Source of the DNA: Bacteroidota bacterium
Lineage (GTDB): Bacteria > Bacteroidota > Bacteroidia > Bacteroidales > VadinHA17
Assembly: GCA_030605195.1 (NCBI GenBank)
Contig: JAUWBB010000006.1
Location: 1 to 34,313 of the forward strand
Reading direction: 5' to 3'
Length of the DNA: 34,313 bases
Below, one piece after another: positions 18,493 through 26,804 of this stretch (its first letter is position 1; every line of letters starts with the position of its first letter). The notes below the pieces were generated by a model. The model did not search any database, had not been told where the DNA came from, and was given only the letters and a program-made list of their open reading frames with translations. The translations under genes were made by a program, and so were the position numbers.

Positions 18493-18611
18493 TTTAATAT
18501 TGTTTAAATGTTTATTAATTAGTATGTTTAAATATAATTCAACACATTTAAAAGGAGTTTAAAGATAATATAAATTGAACAATTAATACGTATCGGAATT
18601 TACTCTCCGCC

Positions 18612-18629
18612 TCCCGATAGTTATCGGGA
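18612..18629. repeat. TCCCGATA-GT-TATCGGGA hairpin
   Basis: A perfect 8-bp stem with a 2-nt loop. The related sequence CCGATAGCTATCAG occurs near 33389-33402. It is probably a small palindromic repeat. It lies in the 536-bp gap upstream of fbaA, which also holds the tandem repeat at 18781-18908. Confidence 0.5.
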
Positions 18630-18738
18630 TTCCAATATTCCAAAGCGATGGACTTTTTAGAGTAGGCTCATAGTTATATGTTAATTGTTAGATTCTGTGT
18701 ACTGGATACTAGTTTTAATACTCTAATCTAAATAAAAG

Positions 18739-19016
18739 GCTATGGCCCATAATCTTGTTTGTTTTTTAATTTTTCAACCTACTCGTCTGATCACTACGAC
18801 ATTATGGCTTCCAATTCAAATTAAAATTCAAATCAATGAGTCTAATTCGTCTGATCGCTATGACATTATGGCTTACAATTCAAATTAAAATTCAAACCAA
18901 TGGGTCTAACTCGTCTGACCACTAAGATGTTCAAATTTATTATTATATCTCATTATTAGCATGATATTTTAAATCTAATCATAAAGTTAAACAGTAGTAG
19001 TGGTCTGACGAGTATT
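18739..19016. repeat. MITE-like repeat, family CTCGTCTGACCAC, copy B with 64-bp tandem units
   Basis: Two 64-bp units (18781-18844 and 18845-18908) start with CTCGTCTGAT or TTCGTCTGAT and share ACATTATGGCTT, CAATTCAAATTAAAATTCAA and the end GTCTA. They precede a complete element, 18909-19014, that matches copy A (14872-14978) almost base for base. Each unit restarts with the terminal-repeat sequence, as if the left end had been duplicated. No ORF and no spacer diversity, so not CRISPR. Confidence 0.8.
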
Positions 19017-19029
19017 AAAAAAACGACGA

Positions 19030-19354
19030 CTAAATACTGAATGGTTGCAATACAACTAAAGCAACTGATTGATCAGAAAGATTAAAAACATTTACTTCAA
19101 GGTTTGATACGCTAACCTTCAATAAACTTCCGCGAAAATGAACCTTAAAAGAATAATTTTTCCATTGTTCCGGTATTTGAGGCTTAAAATGAATTTTGTT
19201 ATCCCTGACCCGCGTACCACCGAACCCTTTAACAATTGACAACCAGGTTCCGGCCATTGCCCAGGACAAAAATGCTTTCGGAAGCCCGGTTATATTCGGG
19301 ATGAAAACCTTCTTCAATGATCAGCCACTCATGGTGCTTAATATATGAATTCAA
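19030..19354 (-). pseudogene. GH65 maltose/trehalose phosphorylase-type remnant with internal deletion
   Basis: From about 19354 (TTG) a frame reads YIKHHEWLIIEEGFHPEYN, RASESIF and LGNG, the standard N-terminal opening of Bacteroidota GH65 proteins. At about 19253-19262 it meets, in another frame, AGTWLSIVKGFGGTRVRD followed by HFKPQIPEQW and FKVHFRGSLLKVSV. That is the C-terminal end of the same family, running to the stop at 19030. GH65 proteins are usually 650-800 residues, and only about 34 plus 74 remain, so the (alpha/alpha)6 catalytic barrel is gone. GH65 enzymes phosphorolyse maltose, trehalose or related disaccharides, which fits the neighbouring GH13 genes. It is not functional. 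Confidence 0.82.
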
Positions 19355-19608
19355 TACGCTTGTCTACTCTAATTTTCACTTTTTTTTAAAATTTTACCCT
19401 GATCACTATTTCTAAAGAAAATTTGTTAAGAAAATAATCTTTTTTAAAGATTTTTTTTCCGTCAGAAATAAAAACATAAGAATATAGCATGTTACAAATT
19501 TTTACTAAATATTAACCATGTCATTCAAACTTGGCAGACTTTTAAACATTTTGTAACTTGTACCTTTTTTAATGGAACTTATACAACTTACATTAACTTT
19601 CACAGAAA
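19355..19608. other. Intergenic, likely promoter of the 290-aa gene
   Basis: 254 bp, AT-rich, with long T and A runs around 19378-19450. It separates the GH65 remnant (minus) from the next gene (plus). No firm promoter consensus or repeat could be assigned. Confidence 0.4.
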
Positions 19609-20481
19609 ATGACAGACCCTGATCTGCAAATACAACATTACCTGAATAAACAGGAAAATGTCAAGGCTTATTCAGAAAATGAATTTTACCCTGTTGAAAT
19701 ACAGATATCTTTAAATAATAAAACGATATATATAAGAAGTAAAATTTCAGAATATTCAAGAATGTATCGCGGCGATATAATGAAAATTACCGGGCATAAC
19801 CACAAAGTGGTCAGGTATATTCTTCAGGGATATTACACGGAAGATTTCTATAAAAAAGTTTTCAAAGAAAAACTTTTCCCTCTTTACGATCTTTTTATGG
19901 ATGAAATCGATTTGATTACCAGGATACTGGATTTCAATAAACCGTTTGATCTCAAGAACTTTTCCCCTAACAATTTTAGTAGGGAGTATGCTAAACACAC
20001 AACTGAGATAACCTATATTCTTAATGATTGCCTGAAAGAACATTATTTAGATGAAATCAAAGGACTTTTTGTAAAAAGTACCGATCCAAAAAAGAGTAAA
20101 GAAGTATTTAAAATTTCCAATTATTTCATACATTTTATCAATTGGGAAAACCGGTTTTGCGACTTTTATGAGATTACTTATGAAGTTCTTCCAAGCGAAT
20201 TAAAATTAATAGAAAATTATTTTTCCGATGAGCTGAAAACGCTTATAAAAGCTTATATGGCTTTTCATACCCAGGTGAATATTTTAAAAAGAACCTTCGA
20301 GAAAAGAAATCCCGGCAGAATCTCTACCCTTTCCTATTTTGAATGGGAAAGTCATATCAAAGATTTTATAGTCAATAAGTTTGAGGAAATATTCGGTAAA
20401 AATAAAGCCCTTGAATATATAACAAGTTTAGACAAGGTTTTAACAGATTATATGAGCAGGTCGGCTCTGCGAACCGCATAA
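19609..20481 (+). CDS. Conserved-looking protein of unknown function (290 aa)
   Basis: I do not recognise this family. The protein is soluble, with no signal peptide or membrane segment, and is rich in lysine, glutamate and aromatics. The N-terminal 50 residues look beta-rich (YPVEIQISLNNKTIYIRSKI), a short strand pair loosely like the N-terminal arm region of some phage-type integrases. The remainder looks alpha-helical, with aromatic clusters (YFIHFINWENRFCDFYEI). No catalytic motif, zinc ligands or recombinase R-H-R-Y set is visible, so an integrase call is not supported. The ATG is the only sensible start. It converges on the YgjP-type gene, with 62 bp of repeat-like DNA between. Confidence 0.75.
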   Translation: MTDPDLQIQHYLNKQENVKAYSENEFYPVEIQISLNNKTIYIRSKISEYSRMYRGDIMKITGHNHKVVRYILQGYYTEDFYKKVFKEKLFPLYDLFMDEIDLITRILDFNKPFDLKNFSPNNFSREYAKHTTEITYILNDCLKEHYLDEIKGLFVKSTDPKKSKEVFKISNYFIHFINWENRFCDFYEITYEVLPSELKLIENYFSDELKTLIKAYMAFHTQVNILKRTFEKRNPGRISTLSYFEWESHIKDFIVNKFEEIFGKNKALEYITSLDKVLTDYMSRSALRTA

Positions 20482-20489
20482 AGTTGAGT

Positions 20490-20543
20490 TTTTGAATTTG
20501 ACATTTGATATTTATTTGAATTTTGGGATTTGTTTATTGTGAT
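20490..20543. repeat. Short partial copy of the AT-rich repeat
   Basis: The stretch containing ATTTGATATTTATTTGAATT and TTGGGATTTG matches pieces of the 3731-3945 and 25320-25440 elements. It lies between two convergent genes and is too short to show terminal repeats. Confidence 0.5.
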
Positions 20544-21260
20544 TTAGAAAATCTGAATATCATAATTTCTCAATTCTTTTGCCAGTTCCTTTCCATCACC
20601 GGTAATTTCAGTTAACAACGACCAGAATTCTTTCCCGTGATTTTTATGAACAGTATGGGTTAACTCATGAAGGATAACATAATCGGCAAGTTTTTCCGGA
20701 AGCCGCATGATATGTAAATTCAGATTTATATTATTCCTTGAAGAACAACTTCCCCATCGTGTTTTGGAATTTCTTATACTTACGCGGTTAAATGTAAATC
20801 CATTTTTGGAAGCAAATTCTTCCACACGTTTTGGCAAAAATTTCTTTGCTTCCCTTCGCAGGGCCTCAACTATTCCTTTTCTGATCATCTCCTGAAGGAT
20901 TGAATTATTATCAGCCATAGCTGCCGGAAATTTTACTTTAATGATTCCATTATAAACCGTTACTTCAATCTTTTTCTTTTCCCATGGAGAAAAAACCAAC
21001 CGGTGAGATATGGTTGAATGTTCCATATCCCTGGTAAACACGGTTTGTTTGCCTTCCATTCTCTTCGTCCTTTCAAGTTGCCTGCTGATCCAGTCTGCCT
21101 TTTTATGAACAAATTCGATAGCTTTATCATAATTAACACCGATTGGCACGGTAACCATCACCCCTGTACGAGGTTTCACGCGGATGCTTACATGCCTGGC
21201 TCTTTTGCTTTTATTAATGGTTATTTCACCAATATCTTCTATTATTATTTTTTTAATCAT
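20544..21260 (-). CDS. YgjP/M48-type zinc metallopeptidase (DUF45)
   Basis: A 238-residue cytoplasmic protein of the YgjP-like metal-dependent hydrolase family. The zinc site HELTH is at residues 198-202, with the third ligand expected in HKNHGKEFW just after it. The preceding block RNSKTRWGSCSSRNNINLNL and the LADYVILHELTH segment are the family signature. The N-terminal half is beta-rich (ITINKSKRARHVSIRVKP). The biological substrate of these proteins is unsettled; in many genomes they are housekeeping-like or linked to restriction systems. No restriction gene lies nearby here. The gene appears intact. Confidence 0.9.
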   Translation of the reverse strand: MIKKIIIEDIGEITINKSKRARHVSIRVKPRTGVMVTVPIGVNYDKAIEFVHKKADWISRQLERTKRMEGKQTVFTRDMEHSTISHRLVFSPWEKKKIEVTVYNGIIKVKFPAAMADNNSILQEMIRKGIVEALRREAKKFLPKRVEEFASKNGFTFNRVSIRNSKTRWGSCSSRNNINLNLHIMRLPEKLADYVILHELTHTVHKNHGKEFWSLLTEITGDGKELAKELRNYDIQIF

Positions 21261-21375
21261 ACTTATTTAGTCTGTTATTTAACATACGGAAACTTCTCAC
21301 AGCAAAGCCAATTTTTAAATCAGTGAGCCTATGATTTTGGAAGTCGGAGACGTATTAAAATCATTTAGTCGAGCT

Positions 21376-21481
21376 GATCCCGAAAGCGAAGCTCTTCGGG
21401 ATCTGATGGTACTATTCCCCGATGCTCCGCATCGGGAAATTAAAAGAACATTATTGATACTCCGTAGCTCTACTGCGGAGT
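21376..21481. repeat. Cluster of three consecutive hairpins
   Basis: GATCCCGAA/TTCGGGATC (21376-21403), CCCGATG/CATCGGG (21418-21436) and an imperfect ACTCCG/CGGAGT (21459-21481) follow each other. The loop regions share GCTC-type sequence. They lie in the 554-bp gap 21261-21814, which has no gene. Confidence 0.6.
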
Positions 21482-21605
21482 AGTTCATTTGTCTATTGTC
21501 CTGAAGTAAAACAAATTTATTATCAAAATTACCTTATTAAGCTAAATCTGAGGGTTTTATCCTAAATAGTCTATCCTAATTGTTTAAAGCTTTCTACAAA
21601 CAAAT

Positions 21606-21724
21606 AATAGTCAGGTTCTGACTTGAAGTCAGGCCCTTTGAAATAATGCTCCGCATTAAATCTGCGATTTATTTCACCCCGTAGGATAAATCCAACAGGG
21701 TGAACGGGTCAGACTCTGACTATT
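21606..21724. repeat. MITE-like element with nested CCCCGTGAAATAA-type hairpin
   Basis: AATAGTCAGGTTCTGAC (21606-21622) and GTCAGACTCTGACTATT (21708-21724) are inverted repeats with two mismatches. The interior (about 21638-21682) is, on the minus strand, a degenerate copy of the hairpin at 25449-25496 and 33320-33367 (GAAATAAATCGCAGATTTAA). Confidence 0.7.
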
Positions 21725-21814
21725 TTCTGCAAATATCACATTTTTCTCAAATAATATATCTGCAGAACCGTTTTATATCTATCTTTACGCCTTATTTTTA
21801 AACCGACGATACTC

Positions 21815-23266
21815 ATGAAAATTTTCAGACGTCTTATCCCAATTGTTTTTATATTCTCAATTTTATTCTCATTTCGATCTTCCGGACAACAAAAAAAGTG
21901 GTCATTGGAAGAATGTATATCCTATGCTATAAAGAACAATATCCAGGTTAAACAACAGGAGCTAAATGCCGAATTTAGCCAAAATACTTTATTTCAATCC
22001 CGGATAAATGCACTTCCAACACTTAATGGTGCAGCCTCACACTCCTATTCCTTTGGAAGGGCACTGGATGAATCAACGTACTTGTTTACCATAGATACTG
22101 CTATTCAATCCAATAATTTTTACATAAGCAGTTCCTTTACTCTTTTTAATGGTCTCCAAACTCAAAATACCATCAGACAAAATAAGTATAATCTTCTTGT
22201 CGCCCGGGAAGATGTCGAAAAAATCAAAAATGATATTTCATTAAGTATTTCCCTTGCTTACTTACAAATATTGCTAAACAAAGAATTACTGGAAGTATCA
22301 AAAAACCAGCTTGACATCACAAAACAACAAATAAAAAGGACCAGTCAGTTGGTTGAAGCAGGTAGTCTTGCAAGAGGAAGCTTACTGGAAATCCAGGCAC
22401 AGGCTGCTTCGGAAGAATTATCGGTTGTTAATGCTGAAAACTATCTGGACATTTCCTATCTAAACCTGACTCAGCTTTTAGAATTGGAGACCGTAAGTGA
22501 TTTCACCATTCTGGTGCCTGAGCTGCCTGTACCCGGAGAGGATTTTCTGATTGAACAGGTCAATTTGATATATAAGGATGCCGAGAATGTTTTTCCCCAG
22601 ATAAAAAGCGCCGAATATTCCTTAAAAAGTTCTGAAATCGGTCTCGATATTGCCAGGGGCTCCCGAAGTCCGCGGATCTCGCTTCAAGGCTCCTATAGTA
22701 CACGCTATTCAAACATAAGGTCAAAACTTTCCATTGGTGACGATAAGGTGGTTCCCCCCTTTCCAATTGGGACTGTGGAAGGAACAGGACAAACCGTATA
22801 TTCCTTTCCTCAGACAATAACCCAAATGGGAGAGGGAAATTATCCGTTTAGAGACCAGTTTAAGGATAACCTGACTTACGGTTTAGCGTTAAACTTATCT
22901 ATCCCTATTTTCAACGGATGGCAGACCAATACTGCTATCAGCAATTCAAAACTTTCGGTATTGAATTCAAGATACCAGTTACAATATACTAAAAATTTAC
23001 TCTATAAGGAAATTCAACAGTCTTATGCTGATGCTGTTGCTGCTTTGAAAAAATACAGGGCAACTGAAAAAGCCGTTTCCTCCATGGAAGAATCCTTCCG
23101 TTATACCGAACAAAAATTCAATGTTGGTTTAGTTAATTCTGTCGATTACAATACTTCAAAAAATCAATTAACCAGAACCCAGTCAGATTTGTTACAAGCA
23201 AAATATGAATTTATCTTTAAAACCAAAGTCCTGGAATTTTACAGGGGGAATCCGTTAACTCTTTAA
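21815..23266 (+). CDS. TolC-family outer membrane efflux protein
   Basis: A 483-residue protein with a signal peptide (residues 1-24, ending SSG) and then two OEP repeats of long alpha-helical hairpins and short beta strands. Visible features are WSLEECISYAIKNNIQVKQQ at the mature start, the middle block ESTYLFTID and SFTLFNGLQTQN, and the second-repeat LNLSIPIFNGWQTNTAIS. The QSYADAVAALKKYRATEKAV helix is typical of the periplasmic tunnel. It forms the trimeric outer-membrane exit duct of a tripartite efflux or type I secretion system. The adaptor gene follows 10 bp later in the same operon. The cargo cannot be told. Confidence 0.92.
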   Translation: MKIFRRLIPIVFIFSILFSFRSSGQQKKWSLEECISYAIKNNIQVKQQELNAEFSQNTLFQSRINALPTLNGAASHSYSFGRALDESTYLFTIDTAIQSNNFYISSSFTLFNGLQTQNTIRQNKYNLLVAREDVEKIKNDISLSISLAYLQILLNKELLEVSKNQLDITKQQIKRTSQLVEAGSLARGSLLEIQAQAASEELSVVNAENYLDISYLNLTQLLELETVSDFTILVPELPVPGEDFLIEQVNLIYKDAENVFPQIKSAEYSLKSSEIGLDIARGSRSPRISLQGSYSTRYSNIRSKLSIGDDKVVPPFPIGTVEGTGQTVYSFPQTITQMGEGNYPFRDQFKDNLTYGLALNLSIPIFNGWQTNTAISNSKLSVLNSRYQLQYTKNLLYKEIQQSYADAVAALKKYRATEKAVSSMEESFRYTEQKFNVGLVNSVDYNTSKNQLTRTQSDLLQAKYEFIFKTKVLEFYRGNPLTL

Positions 23267-23276
23267 TTTGTTTAAA

Positions 23277-24554
23277 ATGAAGAATAAAAAACTATTCAGA
23301 ATAGTAATTATCATTACAGTGGCAGTGATCATACTTGCTTTTATTGGCAAACGGGTAGGTTGGTTCGGTAAAGAAGAGACCTTTGAGGTAACTACAGAGA
23401 AAGGCAAGAAACGAACCATTATCGAAACCACAACCGCCAATGGCAAGATACAACCTGAAACGGAAGTAAAAATAAGTCCGGATGTTTCAGGTGAGATTGT
23501 TGAACTGTATATCAAGGAAGGTGAATATGTTGAAAAAGGAAAGCTGTTATTGAAAATTAAGCCCGATACTTACATTTCGATGCGCGACCGGGCTGAAGCT
23601 TCCCTGAATTCTGCCAAAGCCAGGTTGGCACAGACTGAGGCGCAATACATTCAAAGTGATCTGTCATATAAAAGGAACAAACAGCTTTGGGAACAGAAAG
23701 CCATATCAAAAGCGGAATTTGAAAATGCCGAAGCTGCTTTTAAAATGGCTAAAGCAGATGTTGAAGCAGCAAGATTTACTATTAAAAGCGGTGAAGCATC
23801 CTTAAAGGAAACCGAAGAAAACCTGATTAAAACCTCCGTATATGCGCCCATGTCTGGAACCATTTCCAGATTGAATGTCGAAAAGGGCGAGCGGGTTGTT
23901 GGTACGGAATTGATGAGTGGTACTGAGTTAATGCGAATTGCCGATCTTAACCGGATGGAAGTGATGGTTGAAGTAAATGAGAATGATATCATCAGGGTAT
24001 TAACAGGAGACACGGCAATTGTTGAAGTGGATGCCTATATGGATGATAAATTTAACGGTATAGTTACGGAAATCGCGAACTCAGCTACTACTACCGGCAT
24101 TTCCGTCGATCAGGTGACCAGTTTTGATGTGAAGATTCTTTTACTTAAAGAATCATATCAACATCATATAACAGAAACCAACCCTACGCCGTTTAGGCCC
24201 GGAATGTCAGCAACAGTTGATATTCAGACAGAAACCAAATTGAATATTTTATCTGTTCCAATCCAGGCTGTAACAACACGGGCTGATACTACAGAGCAGA
24301 TATACGATGAGGAAGAAAGCAGTTTTGACGATGAGGAATTAAAACAAGTAGTTTTTGTTGTCAATGAAAATATGGCCTTAAGCAAAGAGGTTGAAACCGG
24401 CATTCAGGATAATAACTATATTGAAGTCCTATCGGGTATAACTGAAGAAGACGAAGTTGTTATTGCCCCTTACAGCGCAATTTCAAAAAAATTAAATGAT
24501 AGTTCCTTGGTTGAAGTCGTCACAAAAGAGGAGCTTTTTAAAGAAAAAAAATAA
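23277..24554 (+). CDS. HlyD/RND-type periplasmic adaptor (membrane fusion protein)
   Basis: A 425-residue protein anchored by one N-terminal membrane helix (residues 6-23). After it come a lipoyl-type half motif (KISPDVSGEIVELYIKEGEYVEKG), a coiled-coil hairpin rich in A, E and K at about 100-165, the second lipoyl half (VYAPMSGTISRLNVEKGERV), and beta-barrel and membrane-proximal domains. It links an inner-membrane pump to the TolC-like protein encoded just upstream. The start is taken at ATG 23277; a TTG at 23268 would add three residues. No ABC or RND pump gene follows; the next gene is tsaB. The adaptor must therefore use a pump encoded elsewhere, or the pump gene has been lost. Confidence 0.9.
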   Translation: MKNKKLFRIVIIITVAVIILAFIGKRVGWFGKEETFEVTTEKGKKRTIIETTTANGKIQPETEVKISPDVSGEIVELYIKEGEYVEKGKLLLKIKPDTYISMRDRAEASLNSAKARLAQTEAQYIQSDLSYKRNKQLWEQKAISKAEFENAEAAFKMAKADVEAARFTIKSGEASLKETEENLIKTSVYAPMSGTISRLNVEKGERVVGTELMSGTELMRIADLNRMEVMVEVNENDIIRVLTGDTAIVEVDAYMDDKFNGIVTEIANSATTTGISVDQVTSFDVKILLLKESYQHHITETNPTPFRPGMSATVDIQTETKLNILSVPIQAVTTRADTTEQIYDEEESSFDDEELKQVVFVVNENMALSKEVETGIQDNNYIEVLSGITEEDEVVIAPYSAISKKLNDSSLVEVVTKEELFKEKK

Positions 24555-24585
24555 ATTAATCCCCTTAGGTCGCCTTTACCGGGAG

Positions 24586-25299
24586 ATGGCAATCATCCTA
24601 AACATTGAAACGGCAACAAACATCTGTTCAGTTGCACTGGCAAAAGATTTAACAACTCTTTCTCTCAGGGAAAGCAGTGAGGAAAAATCGCATGCTACTA
24701 TTTTAACCGTTTTTATCAAAGAAATTCTTACATCTCAAAAATTAAGACCGGCTGATCTGGATGCGATTTCTGTTAGCAAGGGGCCTGGTTCCTATACCGG
24801 TTTGAGAATCGGAGTTGCTACGGCAAAGGGTCTTTCGTACGGCTCAAATATTCCACTAATCGCGGTAAATACCCTTCAGGCAATGGCATTCGGGATGATC
24901 AATTCAAAGAAATTATTATCCATTAACATAAAAGATACGGCAAATATTTGGTTTTGTCCCATGATCGATGCCAGGAGAATGGAAGTGTATCTGTCATTTT
25001 ACGATTTTCAGTGCAAAGAAAAACGTGAGGTTTCAGCCGATATCATTAAACCGGGAATTTATGATTTTATTCTTAACAAACGAAAGGTGATATTCTTTGG
25101 TACAGGATCAGGCAAATGTAAAAATATCCTGAACCATCGCAACGCGGTTTTTATCGATGGTTTTAATACATCAGCAGCCTTCATGACCCAACTCACGTAC
25201 CAGAATTACTTGAAAAAGGAGTTTGAAAATACCGCCTATTTTGAACCTTATTACCTGAAGGATTTTATAGCTACAAAACCAAGAAAGAATATATTTTAA
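24586..25299 (+). CDS. tsaB: tRNA threonylcarbamoyladenosine biosynthesis protein TsaB
   Basis: A 237-residue cytoplasmic protein of the actin-like ASKHA fold. It dimerises with TsaD and supports t6A37 modification of ANN-decoding tRNAs. The opening ILNIETATNICSVALAKD and the motif VSKGPGSYTGLRIGVATAKG are diagnostic of TsaB. DARRMEVYLSFYD matches the next conserved strand. The ATG at 24586 was chosen because the conserved protein begins there; upstream codons from 24496 overlap the adaptor gene and show no conservation signal. It lies 31 bp downstream of the adaptor gene, an arrangement common in Bacteroidota. Confidence 0.93.
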   Translation: MAIILNIETATNICSVALAKDLTTLSLRESSEEKSHATILTVFIKEILTSQKLRPADLDAISVSKGPGSYTGLRIGVATAKGLSYGSNIPLIAVNTLQAMAFGMINSKKLLSINIKDTANIWFCPMIDARRMEVYLSFYDFQCKEKREVSADIIKPGIYDFILNKRKVIFFGTGSGKCKNILNHRNAVFIDGFNTSAAFMTQLTYQNYLKKEFENTAYFEPYYLKDFIATKPRKNIF

Positions 25300-25319
25300 T
25301 AGAGTACTTATGTAAAGCC

Positions 25320-25440
25320 GGCTTCATTTCAAACAATGCACCAAAAAACAATACTAAAATAACAAATAAGCTCCAATGGATAAATCGCGAATTCCAAAAC
25401 TAAAATAACTATTTGAATATTGGGATTTAGATAATTGAGA
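25320..25440. repeat. AT-rich repeat copy (CACCAAAAAACAA type)
   Basis: CAATGCACCAAAAAACAATA and the later TTTGAATATTGGGATTTAGA match the 33162 and 3731 elements, but the ends are eroded. It directly adjoins the hairpin at 25449-25496, as at 33162-33367, so the two repeat types travel together. Confidence 0.6.
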
Positions 25441-25448
25441 TTTACCTG

Positions 25449-25496
25449 CCCCGTGAAATAAATCGTAGATTTAATGCGAAGCATTATTTCACGGGG
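25449..25496. repeat. CCCCGTGAAATAA double-hairpin repeat, copy 1
   Basis: CCCCGTGAAATAA (25449-25461) pairs with TTATTTCACGGGG (25484-25496), a perfect 13-bp stem. A nested AATGC-GAA-GCATT hairpin lies inside. It is almost identical to 33320-33367. The rest of the 610-bp gap 25300-25909 is AT-rich, with GTTATA/AACGTATAAC-type repeats and no gene. Confidence 0.8.
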
Positions 25497-25909
25497 TAAA
25501 AAATTTGTTTTTTGTGTTTTGAAATTTCAAATTCACATTAAAGTTTTAGTAACTAATCAGTGTGTTGATAGGCAAGGTTACAGAATGTTATATGTTATAA
25601 GTAATATGTTTAATAAAAATGCCGCTTGGTTTACTCAATGGTTATATTTTACTTAATAAAAGTTAAATCAAATACCAGGACTAATGGTAATATGCTTCAT
25701 GAAGGAGAAATAGTGTTTTATAACGTATAACTAATAACGTATAACCCTATAACCTAAAAAATTTATTGTGATGCAAATAAAACTCCTGTAAACTGAATAG
25801 TTAAAAGTTTTAAGTTTAAGAACAAACTATAAAACAATTGTGTTATCGTTTATAATTCTTAAAGAAACATCACCAACTTTTTGACAATATTTTTGCATGT
25901 TTTAGTTAA

Positions 25910-26710
25910 ATGAAACCACAAATCCATATTATTCTTTTTTTTATCCTTCTGAGATTTTTAATCCCCTGTAGCGCTCAGAGGCAAGGAATGCCTGATTCTC
26001 CTTACAAACCAGGGGAAAATCTCCAATATATAATAAGTTATGGTTTCATTAATGGTGGTAAAGCTTCCATTACTATCAACAAAGACATTCTATTAAAAGA
26101 TTCAGTATATCACTTTGTGGTAACTGCCCGGACTACCGGCATTGCAGATATTCTGTACCGTGTTCACGACACCTATGAAAGTTTTGTAAACCCTTATACC
26201 GATCTTCCGGCAAAGGCTATAAGAAACATCCGCGAAGGGAATTACAGGAAATATAATGAGGTGGTATTCGACCATGTTACACGTTCGGATTCCTCAATCG
26301 TTTACAGCCAAAGTTCCGGTAAACATATCGTTCCGAAAAACATCCATGATATCATTTCCGGATTTTATCATTTCCGGAAATATTTCAGGGATTACCATTT
26401 TAAAAAAGGTGAACTGATTCATATTGACACATATTTTACTGACGAAATATGGCCTCTGAAGATCCGTTACATGGGTAATGAAACCATAAGAACAAAATTG
26501 GGCAAGGTCGACTGCATGAAGTTTAATCCGGTAACCGAGATCGGTCGTGTGTTCGAGACAGAAGAGGATATGTCTGTCTGGTTCTCAAAAGATAAAAACT
26601 TCCTTCCGGTAAAAATCAGGTTTGATATGTGGGTTGGCGCTGTTAAAATCAACCTTGTTGAATACGAGGGACTTAAGCATGAATTCAAGAGTTTAGTGGT
26701 AAGAAAATAA
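25910..26710 (+). CDS. DUF3108 family protein, exported
   Basis: A 266-residue protein with an N-terminal signal peptide (residues 1-23, ending CSAQ), hence probably periplasmic. It has a DUF3108-type all-beta fold. Characteristic parts are YKPGENLQYIISYGFINGGKA at the mature start, TGIADILYRVHDTYESFV, and the DMSVWFSKDKNFLPVKIRF block towards the end. DUF3108 proteins are widespread in Bacteroidota beside EF-P or LpxD-type housekeeping genes. Their function is unknown, and a lipid- or envelope-related role has only been guessed. EF-P lies 94 bp downstream on the same strand. It appears intact. Confidence 0.87.
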   Translation: MKPQIHIILFFILLRFLIPCSAQRQGMPDSPYKPGENLQYIISYGFINGGKASITINKDILLKDSVYHFVVTARTTGIADILYRVHDTYESFVNPYTDLPAKAIRNIREGNYRKYNEVVFDHVTRSDSSIVYSQSSGKHIVPKNIHDIISGFYHFRKYFRDYHFKKGELIHIDTYFTDEIWPLKIRYMGNETIRTKLGKVDCMKFNPVTEIGRVFETEEDMSVWFSKDKNFLPVKIRFDMWVGAVKINLVEYEGLKHEFKSLVVRK

Positions 26711-26804
26711 TTCCGGCAAGCAGAGTAAAATTTAATTCGACTAACCTGGTAGGTATTTCAATGATTTCCACTATTTTTACAGTACTTCACAAAACCATAG
26801 ATTT

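Noticed and set aside
18781-18908. CRISPR-like repeat
   Set aside because: The two 64-bp units are directly adjacent, with no unique spacers and no cas genes.
19609-20481. Phage-type integrase
   Set aside because: Only the short beta-rich N-terminus is suggestive; the catalytic R-H-R-Y set is absent.
24496-24585. Extended N-terminus of TsaB from 24496
   Set aside because: It overlaps the adaptor gene, and the conserved protein starts at the ATG at 24586.
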